This document shows, one piece after another, positions 36,565 through 47,382 of a stretch of DNA of 64,000 nt. The notes under the pieces are model-generated. The model had not been told where the DNA came from. It saw only the letters and a list, made by a program, of their open reading frames with translations, and searched no databases. Location: the NCBI GenBank assembly GCA_035555315.1, contig DATMGU010000121.1, forward strand, positions 1 through 64,000, read 5' to 3'. Numbering within the stretch: the first letter of the stretch is position 1; every line of letters begins with the position of its first letter. Origin of the DNA: DATMGU01 sp035555315. GTDB lineage: Bacteria > Pseudomonadota > Alphaproteobacteria > ATCC43930 > CGMCC-115725. A program made the position numbers and the translations under genes.

Positions 36565-37722
36565 TCAGGCGAACGGCAGGCGGATGGTGGCGATCGCTTG
36601 GGCGGCGATGCCTTCGCGCCGTCCGGTGAAGCCCAATTCCTCGGTCGTGGTCGCCTTGACGCTGACCCGCGTCGGGGTGATGCCCAGGATCTCCGCGATG
36701 CGCGCCACCATGGTGGCGCGATGCGGCCCGATTTTCGGTCGCTCGCAGATTACCGTCACATCCGCATGGGCGATGATCCCACCCGCCGCGCGGACCAAAT
36801 CGGCCGCATGGGCGAGGAATCGGTCCGACGCGGCCCCCTTCCAGCGTGGATCGGTCGGCGGAAAATGACTGCCGATATCGCCGGCGCCGATGGCACCCAG
36901 GATGGCGTCGGTCAGCGCATGCAGGCCGACATCGGCATCCGAATGGCCGAGCAGGCTCGCCGAATGGGGGATCTTGATGCCGTTGATCCAGACGTGATCG
37001 CCCTCGGCGAAACGGTGGACGTCGAAGCCCTGGCCCGTGCGGATGTCGCCGAGTTTGGCCATCACCACGCGTTCGGCCCGTTCGAGATCATCGGAGGTGG
37101 TCAATTTGACATTGTCCTCGTCGCCCTGAACCAGTGTGACCCGCAGGCCGGCGCGCTCCGCCACCGCCCCGTCATCGGTAAGATCGAGACCCGCCGCCGC
37201 GCGATGGGCGGCCAGGATCGCCGGATAGTGAAACCCTTGCGGCGTCTGCGCGCGCCAGAGCTGGGTGCGGTCGATGGTCTCGGCGATCGCCCCGTCCGCC
37301 GCGCGCTTCACCGTATCGCGGATCGGCAAGGCCGCCATGGCGCCCGGCGCCTGATCCAGCGCCGCCAGGGTCCGGTCGATGACCGTGGGCGGCAGCAGCG
37401 GTCGCGCGCCGTCATGGATCAGCACGATATCGGGCATCATCTCGGCCAGGGCCTCGAGACCGTTGCGCACGGATGCCTGCCGCGTGGCGCCGCCGGCGAT
37501 CGGCGGTAGCAGATCCAGCCCGGCGATGGCGGCGTCGTATAACGCGCGATCCTCCGGGTGGATTACCACCGCCACGCCGGCGATGGCGGAATGGTCCAGA
37601 TAAGCCAGAACCGTCCGGCGCAGCACGGCGATCCCACCGAGCGACGCGTATTGCTTTGGCAGGGGGCCGCCGAAACGTGCGCCACGGCCGGCGGCGACGA
37701 TCAGCGCGATGGCGCGGGTCAT
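36565..37722 (-). CDS. ispDF: Bifunctional IspD/IspF enzyme of the MEP isoprenoid pathway
   Basis: 385 residues. IspD part (1-230): ALIVAAGRGARFGGPLPKQY binds CTP, then IHDGARPLLP and RAQTPQGFHY. IspF part (about 232-385): IRTGQGFDVHRF, LLGHSDADVGLHALTDAILGA with zinc-binding Asp-His residues, and VKATTTEELGFTGRREGI. Fused enzymes are usual in alphaproteobacteria. I chose the ATG at 37722 with GAGGAAG 8 bases upstream, not the TTG two codons earlier. Confidence 0.96.
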   Translation of the reverse strand: MTRAIALIVAAGRGARFGGPLPKQYASLGGIAVLRRTVLAYLDHSAIAGVAVVIHPEDRALYDAAIAGLDLLPPIAGGATRQASVRNGLEALAEMMPDIVLIHDGARPLLPPTVIDRTLAALDQAPGAMAALPIRDTVKRAADGAIAETIDRTQLWRAQTPQGFHYPAILAAHRAAAGLDLTDDGAVAERAGLRVTLVQGDEDNVKLTTSDDLERAERVVMAKLGDIRTGQGFDVHRFAEGDHVWINGIKIPHSASLLGHSDADVGLHALTDAILGAIGAGDIGSHFPPTDPRWKGAASDRFLAHAADLVRAAGGIIAHADVTVICERPKIGPHRATMVARIAEILGITPTRVSVKATTTEELGFTGRREGIAAQAIATIRLPFA

Positions 37723-37959
37723 GTGCAAAACTTCCTCGACAAGCGGTCCGCAACCTAGCGAGGGGGGCTCTATCCGACAAGATGTGATAAGGTGAAGCGC
37801 GGTGTGCTTTCCCCGGCGGCGGTTGGAAGGGGCGGCCGAACCCGCGATTTGGCGGGGGCGTCGGGGCCGAGTCGATGCGACACCGCAAGCTCTTGCGCTT
37901 GTATGACAAGCTCGATACGGTGCTTACGAAATCGGCAACGGTAACTTCTTGCATAGCAA

Positions 37960-38946
37960 ATGAGCATTAGCATCGGACCCATAACACTGGCCGATCCGGT
38001 CATCTTGGCGCCTATGTCGGGTGTCTCGGATATGCCGTTTCGTCGCTTGGTCAAGCGTCACGGGGCGGGCTTGGTCGTTTCAGAAATGATCGCCAGCCAG
38101 GCGATGATCCGCGAGACGCGCCAGTCGATGAAAATGTCGACCCATTGCGCCGACGAGTTTCCGATGGCGGTGCAGCTTGCCGGCTGCGATCCGGCGGTGA
38201 TGGCCGAGGCGGCGAAACTGAATGCCGACCGGGGGGCCGCGCTGATCGACATCAATTTCGGCTGCCCGGTGAAAAAGGTCGTTAACGGCCATGCCGGGTC
38301 GTCGCTCATGCGCGACGAGTTGCATGCCGCGCGGATCTTGGAGGCTACGGTCAAGGCGGTCGACCTGCCGGTCACGCTGAAGATGCGGACCGGTTGGGAT
38401 GACGCCAATCGCAACGCGCCGCGCCTGGCGCGCATCGCCGAGGAGGCCGGCATCCGGCTGGTAACGGTGCATGGCCGCACGCGCTGCCAATTCTACGAGG
38501 GGCGGGCCGATTGGGCGTTCGTCCGCTCGGTCAAGGAGGCCGTGAAGATCCCGGTGATCGTCAATGGCGACATCGTCTCCCTGGCCGATGCGCGCGAAGC
38601 CCTGGCGGCATCCGGTGCCGACGGCGTGATGATCGGCCGGGGCAGCTATGGTCGGCCCTGGTTCGTCAATCAGGTGATTCAGCATTTGCGGACCGGGGTC
38701 GAACTGCCGGACCCGTCGCTCGCCATCCAATCAGGTATTGTGCAGGAGCACTTTGACGACATGCTGAACCATTATGGCGTCACCACCGGCACGCGCATGG
38801 CGCGCAAACACATCGGCTGGTATTCCAAGGGGTTGCCGGGTTCGGCCGAGTTCCGCTCGGCGATCAATCAAGTCGACAGCGTCGATCGTGTCCGGGACAT
38901 GATTCGCCGGTTCTACGATCCGTTGATCGAACGGCTGGCGGCTTGA
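37960..38946 (+). CDS. dusB: tRNA-dihydrouridine synthase DusB (NifR3)
   Basis: 328 residues, FMN-dependent TIM barrel plus helical domain. Seen: LAPMSGVSDMPFRRLVKRHG, VQLAGCDP, DINFGCPVKKVV with the catalytic Cys, LKMRTGWDD, VHGRTRCQFYEG, VNGDIVS and GVMIGRGSYGRPW. Reduces uridine in tRNA. As in most alphaproteobacteria it heads the nifR3-ntrBC operon; the ntrB ATG follows 7 bases later. Confidence 0.96.
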   Translation: MSISIGPITLADPVILAPMSGVSDMPFRRLVKRHGAGLVVSEMIASQAMIRETRQSMKMSTHCADEFPMAVQLAGCDPAVMAEAAKLNADRGAALIDINFGCPVKKVVNGHAGSSLMRDELHAARILEATVKAVDLPVTLKMRTGWDDANRNAPRLARIAEEAGIRLVTVHGRTRCQFYEGRADWAFVRSVKEAVKIPVIVNGDIVSLADAREALAASGADGVMIGRGSYGRPWFVNQVIQHLRTGVELPDPSLAIQSGIVQEHFDDMLNHYGVTTGTRMARKHIGWYSKGLPGSAEFRSAINQVDSVDRVRDMIRRFYDPLIERLAA

Positions 38947-38953
38947 TCCGTTG

Positions 38954-40071
38954 ATGAGCGCCACCTTCGCGCCCTTCCGATCCCCGCTGGCTCGGAATGT
39001 GCCCGATGCCTCGGCGATCTTGGCAGCGCTGCCGGACCCGATCGTCGTGATCGACGGCGCCAATGTCATCCGCTCGGTCAACCTCGCGGCGGAGCAGTTT
39101 TTCGACGCCAGCGCGCTGATGCTGCATGGTCAACCGCTGCGCGACGTCATTCCCCATGACAGCCCGGTCTTCTCGCTGATCGATCAGGTGCGGTCGACCG
39201 GTTCGAGCGTCACCGAATACGGCATCAGCATCGATACGCCGCGGCTCGGCAACCGTGCGGTGGTGATCCAGGTCGTGCCGATGCCCGAACTGCCCGGGGA
39301 GATCGTCATCTCGCTCCGCGAGCTGTCGATCACCCATAAGATCGACCGGCAACTCAACCACCGCCATGCGGCTCGGTCGGTGACGGCGATGGCCGCGATC
39401 CTCGCCCATGAGGTCAAGAACCCACTGTCCGGCATCCGCGGCGCCGCGCAGTTGATCGAGCAGAACATCGCCCCCGCGGATCAGGAGCTGACCCGCCTTA
39501 TCATCGACGAGACCGATCGGATCTGCGCTCTGGTCGACCGGATGGAAGTGTTTTCCGATCAGCGGCCGCTCGATCGGGCGCCGGTCAACATCCATCAGGT
39601 GCTGGAGCGCGTCCGCAAGATCTCGCAAAGCGGTTTCAGCCGGCATGTCCGGTTCGTCGAGGAATACGATCCGTCGCTGCCGCCGGTATTCGGCAATCGG
39701 GACATGCTGGTCCAGGTGTTTCTGAACCTGGTGAAGAACGCGTCCGAAGCGGTGCCGGAGGATGGCGGCGAGATTACCCTGTCGACCGCGTACCAACATG
39801 GCATCCGGCTTGCGGTGCCCGGCAGCGAGAGCCGGGTGCACCTGCCCCTGGTCATCTCGGTTCAAGACAATGGGGCAGGGATTCCAGAGGATTTGCGTGC
39901 GAATTTGTTCGATCCGTTTGTCACCACGAAGCGTAACGGCACCGGTCTGGGCCTCGCCCTGGTCGCCAAGATCATCGGCGACCACGGCGGCGTGATCGAG
40001 TTCGATAGCCAGCCGCGCCGCACCGTGTTCCGGGTGCTCTTGCCGATGGTTACCGGTGATGGACACGCGGG

Positions 40072-40075
<4 letters not shown>
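38954..40075 (+). CDS. ntrB: Nitrogen regulation sensor kinase NtrB (GlnL)
   Basis: About 373 residues, cytoplasmic, no membrane segment. PAS domain (about 20-130), then the His-box AAILAHEVKNPLSGIRGAAQ, and an ATPase domain with NLVKNASEAVPEDGG, DNGAGIPEDLRANLFDPF and TKRNGTGLGLALVAKI. It phosphorylates NtrC when nitrogen is low, under control of PII. Its stop overlaps the ntrC start by 4 bases. A TTG one codon before the ATG is an alternative start. Confidence 0.95.
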
Positions 40076-41514
<1,439 letters not shown>

Positions 41515-41642
41515 CGTTCCTCGCGCGGGCGTTCTGCAATCGCTGGGCGGGATCGGGGATGCTCCCGAGGGGGCATCGCCGATCGCGGCTTTCGCGAGGC
41601 AAGGCTGCTTGGCACACCCTGCTTAGGTACCTTGGGTAGGAC

Positions 41643-43910
41643 ATGACCACCGAACCGCTTCGACCTCGGATCTCGTTCACCCAGCAGGTGATGGCGTGGG
41701 TGACGCGCTACAGCATCGGTCGCAGACTGGCCGTGGCGCTGGTCGTCGCGGCGATTCTGTCGGGTCTCGCGACCTATGTGACCTTGAGCGGTTCGACGCC
41801 CTTCGGTCCCAAGCCCAGCACCGTGCTGTTGTTGCTCAACATCAACCTGGTGCTGTTGCTGGGCCTTGGCGCCGTGGTCGCCAAGCGACTGGTTCAGGTA
41901 TGGGCGGAACGTCGGCGCGGCCTCGCCGGCGCCAAGCTGCATATCCGCTTGGTGGTGTTGTTCAGCGCGGTCGCCGTGACACCGACCATCGTGGTCGCGG
42001 TGTTCTCCTATGTCTTCCTCAGCTTCGGCATGCAGTCTTGGTTCAGCGAGCGGGTCAAGACCGCGCTGTCGGAGTCGCGCGCCGCCGCCGCGGGATATCT
42101 CGAAGAACATCAGCAGACGATACGAGTCGAGGCGCTCGCCATGGCGAACGATTTGGATCATCAGGCGATGATGCTGGTCGGCAATCCGGAGGGGCTGGCG
42201 CATGTCGTCACCCAGCAGGCGTTGTTGCGCTCGCTGACCGAGGCGATGGTCTTCGATCGCCGCGGCCGTTTGATGGCGACCGCCGGTTTCACCATCGCCC
42301 CCGAGCCGATCGCCGCTTGGGCCATGAACCGGGCCGATCAGGGCGATGTCGCGATGCTGCAAAGCAGCGACGACAATCGCGTGCGCGCCCTGGTGCGGCT
42401 CAACGAATTTCCGGACGCCTATCTCTATATCGGCCGTTATATCGACCCCAAGGTCCTGCACCATATGAACGCGACCAACGAGGCGGTCGACCAATACGAG
42501 CAGCTGGAGGGGCAGCGATCGGGTTTCCAGATCACCTTCACGCTGATCTTCGCCGTCGCCGCCTTGCTGTTGCTGGTGGTCGCCGTTTGGGTCGGACTGA
42601 ATTTCGCGACGCAGATGGCGGGACCGATCAGCAATCTGGTCGTGGCGGCCGAGCGGGTGCGCGGCGGCGATCTGTCGGCGCGCGTGATCGAAGCCGATGA
42701 TAACGACGAATTCGCCTCGCTCAGCCGTGCCTTCAACCGGATGACCAATCAGCTCGAAACCCAGCAGAGCGAGTTGGTCGAGGCCAACCGCCAGCTGGAT
42801 TTCCGGCGCCGCTTCACCGAGACGGTGCTGGCTGGTGTCTCCGCCGGAGTCATCGGCCTCGATGACAATGGATGCATCAACTTGCCCAATCGATCGGCCT
42901 CGGTGCTGCTCGGCACCGATCTCGATCAGCGGATCGGCCAGAAGCTGGGGGATGTCGTTCCCGATATGGCGTCGCTGGTCGAGGACGCGATGCGTCGGCC
43001 GGACCGGCTGGTCCAGGGCGAGATCCGCATCTTTGCGCGCGGTCGGCCATCGACCCTGCTGGTGCGGATCGCGGTCGAGGCGGATCGGCGGGAAACCGGC
43101 GGCTTTGTCGTTACCTTTGACGACATCACGGAACTGCTATCGGCACAGCGCAAGGCCGCCTGGGCCGATGTCGCCCGCCGCATCGCCCATGAGATGAAAA
43201 ACCCGCTGACACCGATCCAGCTTTCGGCGGAGCGTCTGAAGCGCAAATACCTCCACGAGATCACCGGCGACCGCGAAACCTTCGAGATTTGCACCGACAC
43301 GATCATCCGCCAGGTCGGCGATATCGGCCGCATGGTCGACGAATTCTCGTCCTTCGCCCGCATGCCGACGCCGGTGCTGCGTCAGGAAAACCTACTGGAA
43401 ATCACCCGCCAGGCCCTGTTCCTGCAACGCACCGCCCATTCCGACATCAGCTTCGACGCCGATTTGCCGACCCAGCCGTTGCTGCTGACCTGCGACGCGC
43501 GACTGATCAGCCAGGCGCTGATCAACCTGCTGCAAAACGCGGTCGATGCCATCCACGCCCGGCAGGTGGCGACCGAAGGGGTGGCCCTGCCGGGTCGAAT
43601 CCATGTCCGGCTCGGCACCGAGCGCGGCCATACGGTGCTGACGGTCGAGGATAACGGCAAGGGTTTGCCCAAGGAGGGCCGGGAGAATTTAACCGAACCC
43701 TATGTTACGACGCGCGCGAAAGGGACCGGTCTTGGGCTTGCTATCGTTAAGAAGATCATGGAAGACCATGCGGGCGAACTGACATTGGACGATCTCAACG
43801 GTGGGGGCGCCCGGGTCAGCCTGATCTTCCCGACCGGTGCGGGTCGCCTCGCCGATGCCGCTTCGGCCGAAATGCCCGAGACGGCTATCCCCGCAATCAA
43901 CGAAGCCTGA
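41643..43910 (+). CDS. ntrY: Membrane sensor kinase NtrY
   Basis: 755 residues. Four membrane helices in the first 330 residues with a periplasmic loop between helices 3 and 4 (about 135-300), HAMP (about 310-370), a PAS domain (about 390-490), His-box RRIAHEMKNPLTPIQLSAER and ATPase domain (LINLLQNAVDAIH, TRAKGTGLGLAIVKKI). Cognate kinase of NtrX; in relatives it senses redox or nitrogen state. The 128-base gap after ntrC probably has its own promoter. Confidence 0.95.
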   Translation: MTTEPLRPRISFTQQVMAWVTRYSIGRRLAVALVVAAILSGLATYVTLSGSTPFGPKPSTVLLLLNINLVLLLGLGAVVAKRLVQVWAERRRGLAGAKLHIRLVVLFSAVAVTPTIVVAVFSYVFLSFGMQSWFSERVKTALSESRAAAAGYLEEHQQTIRVEALAMANDLDHQAMMLVGNPEGLAHVVTQQALLRSLTEAMVFDRRGRLMATAGFTIAPEPIAAWAMNRADQGDVAMLQSSDDNRVRALVRLNEFPDAYLYIGRYIDPKVLHHMNATNEAVDQYEQLEGQRSGFQITFTLIFAVAALLLLVVAVWVGLNFATQMAGPISNLVVAAERVRGGDLSARVIEADDNDEFASLSRAFNRMTNQLETQQSELVEANRQLDFRRRFTETVLAGVSAGVIGLDDNGCINLPNRSASVLLGTDLDQRIGQKLGDVVPDMASLVEDAMRRPDRLVQGEIRIFARGRPSTLLVRIAVEADRRETGGFVVTFDDITELLSAQRKAAWADVARRIAHEMKNPLTPIQLSAERLKRKYLHEITGDRETFEICTDTIIRQVGDIGRMVDEFSSFARMPTPVLRQENLLEITRQALFLQRTAHSDISFDADLPTQPLLLTCDARLISQALINLLQNAVDAIHARQVATEGVALPGRIHVRLGTERGHTVLTVEDNGKGLPKEGRENLTEPYVTTRAKGTGLGLAIVKKIMEDHAGELTLDDLNGGGARVSLIFPTGAGRLADAASAEMPETAIPAINEA

Positions 43911-43926
43911 GAGGAACTCGGCGTTT

Positions 43927-45342
43927 ATGGCGCATGACATCCTCATCGTCGATGATGAGGCAGACATTCGGATGCTGGTCGCCGGCATCCTCGATGACGA
44001 GGGCTACCAGACCCGCGAGGCTGCCGACAGCACGCAGGCCCTGGCGCGCATCCGGGCGCGTCAGCCCAGCCTGGTCATTCTCGACATCTGGCTGCAGGGC
44101 AGCGAACTCGACGGGCTTGAGATCCTCAAGATCATCCGGCGCGAGGCGCCAGCCCTGCCCGTGCTGATGATCAGCGGCCATGGCACGATCGAGACCGCGG
44201 TCGCCGCCATCAAGATCGGCGCCTACGATTTCATCGAAAAGCCCTTCAAATCGGATCGGCTGCTGTTGCTGGTCGAGCGCGCGATCGAGGCGGCCCGCCT
44301 GAAGCGCGACTACGAGGAACTTAAGCTGCGCTCGGGCGGCGATGTCGACCTGATCGGCACCTCGCCGACACTCAACCAGCTGCGCGCGGCGGTCGACAAG
44401 GTGGCGCCGACCGGCTCACGCGTGCTGGTGAGCGGCCCGGCGGGATCGGGCAAGGAAGTGGTGGCGCGGCTGATCCATAATCGGTCCCGGCGCAGCAAGG
44501 GGCCCTTCGTCGTGCTGAACTGCGCCGCGATGCGGCCGGAACGGCTGGAGGTCGAGCTGTTCGGCACCGAGCCCGGGGCGGAGGGGCCGGATTCACCCCG
44601 CAAGATCGGCACCTTCGAGCGCGCCCATGGCGGCACCCTGCTGCTCGACGAGGTCGCCGACATGCCGATCGAGACCCAGGGCAAGATCGTCCGGGTGCTG
44701 CAGGACCAGGTGTTCGAGCGGGTCGGTGGATCGAATAAGGTCGAGGTCGATGTCCGGGTGATGGCATCGACCAACCGGGATCTGGCGCTGGAAATCGCCG
44801 GTGAGCGGTTTCGCGAGGATCTGTTCTATCGGTTGAGCGTGGTGCCGATCCGCGTGCCGCCCTTGCGCGACCGGCGCGAGGACATTCCGACCCTGGTCAA
44901 GCACTTCATGACCCGCTCGACGCAGTCCACCGGGCTCGCCGCTCGGGAACTGGGCGAGGACGCGATCGCCGCTTTGCAGGCCTATGAATGGCCGGGCAAT
45001 GTCCGGCAGCTGCGCAATGTCGTGGATTGGCTGCTGATCATGGCGCCCGGCGACCAGCGCGAGATCATCCGCGCCGACATGCTGCCCGCCGAGATCGGCT
45101 CGATCGTGCCGACGGTGCTGAAATGGGAGAAGGGCGGCGAGATCATGAGCCTGCCGCTACGCGAGGCGCGCGAGGTGTTCGAGCGGGAATATCTGCTGGC
45201 GCAGGTCACCCGGTTCGGCGGCAATATCTCGCGCACCGCGGCGTTTATCGGCATGGAACGATCGGCCCTGCACCGTAAGCTGAAATCCCTCGGCGTGCTC
45301 AACGGCGAACGGGCGATGCGGGTGACCGCTGCTCCGGAATAG
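43927..45342 (+). CDS. ntrX: Response regulator NtrX
   Basis: 471 residues. Receiver with phospho-Asp at residue 53 (VILDIWLQGSELDG), AAA+ domain with Walker A GPAGSGKE and Walker B GGTLLLDEVADMP, and a Fis-type HTH (GGNISRTAAFIGMERSALHR). Between ELFGTEPG and KIGTFERAHGG the GAFTGA loop that contacts sigma-54 is missing, unlike the neighbouring NtrC. NtrX therefore probably acts on other RNA polymerase forms or as a repressor. Start at 43927 has GAGAGGAA upstream. Confidence 0.95.
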   Translation: MAHDILIVDDEADIRMLVAGILDDEGYQTREAADSTQALARIRARQPSLVILDIWLQGSELDGLEILKIIRREAPALPVLMISGHGTIETAVAAIKIGAYDFIEKPFKSDRLLLLVERAIEAARLKRDYEELKLRSGGDVDLIGTSPTLNQLRAAVDKVAPTGSRVLVSGPAGSGKEVVARLIHNRSRRSKGPFVVLNCAAMRPERLEVELFGTEPGAEGPDSPRKIGTFERAHGGTLLLDEVADMPIETQGKIVRVLQDQVFERVGGSNKVEVDVRVMASTNRDLALEIAGERFREDLFYRLSVVPIRVPPLRDRREDIPTLVKHFMTRSTQSTGLAARELGEDAIAALQAYEWPGNVRQLRNVVDWLLIMAPGDQREIIRADMLPAEIGSIVPTVLKWEKGGEIMSLPLREAREVFEREYLLAQVTRFGGNISRTAAFIGMERSALHRKLKSLGVLNGERAMRVTAAPE

Positions 45343-45577
45343 CGCCCGAAGGGTGTGAGTTGGGGATCATCCCTCAGACTAAACCTGCAATAGATCCTGA
45401 GCCCGTGGATTGAACCAATCGATAGGGCTTGGTCCGCTCAAGTCGATATAGAATCTTGATAAGAAAACGCAATGCGCTACCTGTCATAAAACAGACCTGA
45501 AAGCGGCGATAACCTGTCCGCCGTATCTCATTTTGTGCCCGGACTTTTTTGTTGGTGCAATCGTCGGAAGGTGTTCG

Positions 45578-47146
45578 ATGAAGTTCGCAGTGAGATTGGC
45601 GAGTGGCGTCGCTGTCGGTGCGGTGTTCGCTTTCGCCCATCAGGCCGCCGCTCAGACCGCTCCCGTCAATAATACCCAGATCGATGCGCTGCAGAGGCAG
45701 ATACAGGCGCTCCAGCAGCAGGTGGAAGCGCTGCGTAGCCAAATGACGCAGAATCAGGCGCAAACCCAAGCGGCCGCCCAGGCCGCCGCTCAAGCCCAGG
45801 CCGCCGCCCAAGCGAACACCGTGGCGCAGGGCACGCCGCCGGCTGCGAACGCCCCGAAGGTTATCCAGACGGGGACGCACCGGTTCGGGCTGTCGAGCGC
45901 CGACGGCCAGAACACTATCGAACTTACCGGTCGGTTGCATATCGATGCCGGCTCCTATTTCAACTATCACCCGGCATCGAAGGCCACCTCGCCGCAGGAT
46001 CTGGCGAGCGGCGTCAACGCTCGCCGAGCCCGCATCGGCATCGTCGGCAAGATCGACGGCGATTGGGCCTATGGCCTGATCTACGATTTCGGCGGCTCGT
46101 CGGACACGATCAACAGCGCCAATAGCGGTGCCATCAGTTCGGGCTTCGAGAATGCCTATATCCAGTATAACGGCTTCAAGCCCCTGACGATCGAGGGCGG
46201 CTATCTCGACGTGCCGTTCACGCTGGACGAGGCGACCAGCTCCAACGACATCATGTTCATAGAACGGGGCTCGTCCCAGGTGCTCGCCACCAGCGTCGCC
46301 GCCGGCGATTTCCGTTCGGCCTTCGGTGGCCACTGGAACAACGACCGCGCCTGGGCGGGTGCCTATGTGACCGGCCCGACCTCGGGTACGGCGCACAACA
46401 TCGGCACGCTGGGCGGCGGTGCCGGGCAGTTGGGGATGGCCAGCCGGGCCAGCTACCAGGCGCTGCAATCGAACGACTATTCGCTGCATGTCGGCGTCGA
46501 TGTCTCGGAGCTGTTCAGCCCGCCGCACAGCGGAGGCGTGCGGTCGCTCACCCTGTCCGATCGCCCGGAACTGCGCATCGATCCGACCAGCATCCTGACT
46601 ACCGGTGCTATCACCAATGTCAGCGGCGCGGGCGTCTACGGGTTGGAACTGGCCGGCGGCTATCGCAGCCTATTCTTCCAGGGCGAATATTATCACTACA
46701 TGATCGATCGCGATAACGCGCCGACCGCCAATTTCGACGGCGCCTACGTCGAGGCGAGCTGGACGCTGACCGGCGAGCATCGCCGGTATCTGCCGAATGC
46801 CGGCGCCTATTCGGGCATCACGCCGGACCATCCATTCGGCATCACCTCGTCAGGCATCTCGGGCTATGGCGCGTTCGAACTGGCGGCGCGGTACAGCTAC
46901 GTCGATCTCAACAGCAACTTCACCTCCGGCCTCTCGGCCGCGTCGACCAACGGCATCGCCGGCGGGTTCCAGCAGGTCTATACCATCGGTCTCAACTGGT
47001 ACCCCAATTCGAATATCCGGTTCATGCTCGACTATCTGCATGGCGACATCAACAAGACCAGCGCCAGCACGGCGACGGCGGCGCTGGGGACGCCGATCGG
47101 CGCGACATTCGATGCCATCGCCCTGCGTAGCCAGTTCGCCTTCTGA
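45578..47146 (+). CDS. OprO/OprP-type outer-membrane porin
   Basis: 522 residues. Signal peptide (1-25, ending AHQAAAQ), then a coiled coil (about 32-60, QIDALQRQIQALQQQVEALR), a Gln/Ala-rich stretch to about 85, and a beta-barrel that ends with Phe (RSQFAF), the outer-membrane sorting signal. The barrel begins GRLHIDAGSYFNY and contains RRARIGIVGKIDGDWAYGL, marks of the phosphate-selective porin family. GGAAGG precedes the ATG. It sits between ntrX and hfq, which are usually closer. Whether it takes phosphate or other anions is not known. Confidence 0.88.
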   Translation: MKFAVRLASGVAVGAVFAFAHQAAAQTAPVNNTQIDALQRQIQALQQQVEALRSQMTQNQAQTQAAAQAAAQAQAAAQANTVAQGTPPAANAPKVIQTGTHRFGLSSADGQNTIELTGRLHIDAGSYFNYHPASKATSPQDLASGVNARRARIGIVGKIDGDWAYGLIYDFGGSSDTINSANSGAISSGFENAYIQYNGFKPLTIEGGYLDVPFTLDEATSSNDIMFIERGSSQVLATSVAAGDFRSAFGGHWNNDRAWAGAYVTGPTSGTAHNIGTLGGGAGQLGMASRASYQALQSNDYSLHVGVDVSELFSPPHSGGVRSLTLSDRPELRIDPTSILTTGAITNVSGAGVYGLELAGGYRSLFFQGEYYHYMIDRDNAPTANFDGAYVEASWTLTGEHRRYLPNAGAYSGITPDHPFGITSSGISGYGAFELAARYSYVDLNSNFTSGLSAASTNGIAGGFQQVYTIGLNWYPNSNIRFMLDYLHGDINKTSASTATAALGTPIGATFDAIALRSQFAF

Positions 47147-47256
47147 CAGGGCCGCACCGCGCCTTACCCTCACATCGACTAAAAACGAGGGCCGTCCGGC
47201 ACATGTGACCGACCTGCGGCATACCGGCGCTTGACAGCGGTCGACCTCGCGCCGCC

Positions 47257-47273
47257 ATATTGCGTTGCAATAT
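47257..47273. promoter_or_regulatory. 17-base inverted repeat upstream of the HAD gene, candidate operator
   Basis: ATATTGC-GTT-GCAATAT is perfect in both arms. A TTGACA lies 20 bases before it (47231) and TATAAT overlaps its right end (47271). The core TTGC-N3-GCAA is shared with the repeat before pdhA at 28012. Confidence 0.45.
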
Positions 47274-47292
47274 AATAAGACGAGGTGCCTTC

Positions 47293-47382
47293 ATGTCATG
47301 GATTGCCGGAGCCTGGCGGTGTGGTATGCCCGGCGGGCGACCGGTCTCGCATCCGTGCATCGGCTCGGATAAGGTTTCGTGA
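47293..47382 (+). CDS. Possible 29-residue leader peptide coupled to the HAD gene
   Basis: ATG at 47293 with AGG 8 bases upstream opens a frame of 29 codons (MSWIAGAWRCGMPGGRP...) whose TGA overlaps the GTG start of the HAD gene (GTGA). It has no known relatives that I recognise. It could couple translation or be chance. It matters because the downstream GTG has only a weak site of its own. Confidence 0.3.
   Translation: MSWIAGAWRCGMPGGRPVSHPCIGSDKVS

Noticed and set aside
37930..37960. Possible sigma-54 promoter before dusB-ntrBC
   Set aside because: GG and GC doublets are present but 9 bases apart; the -24/-12 pattern needs 10, and the flanks do not match.
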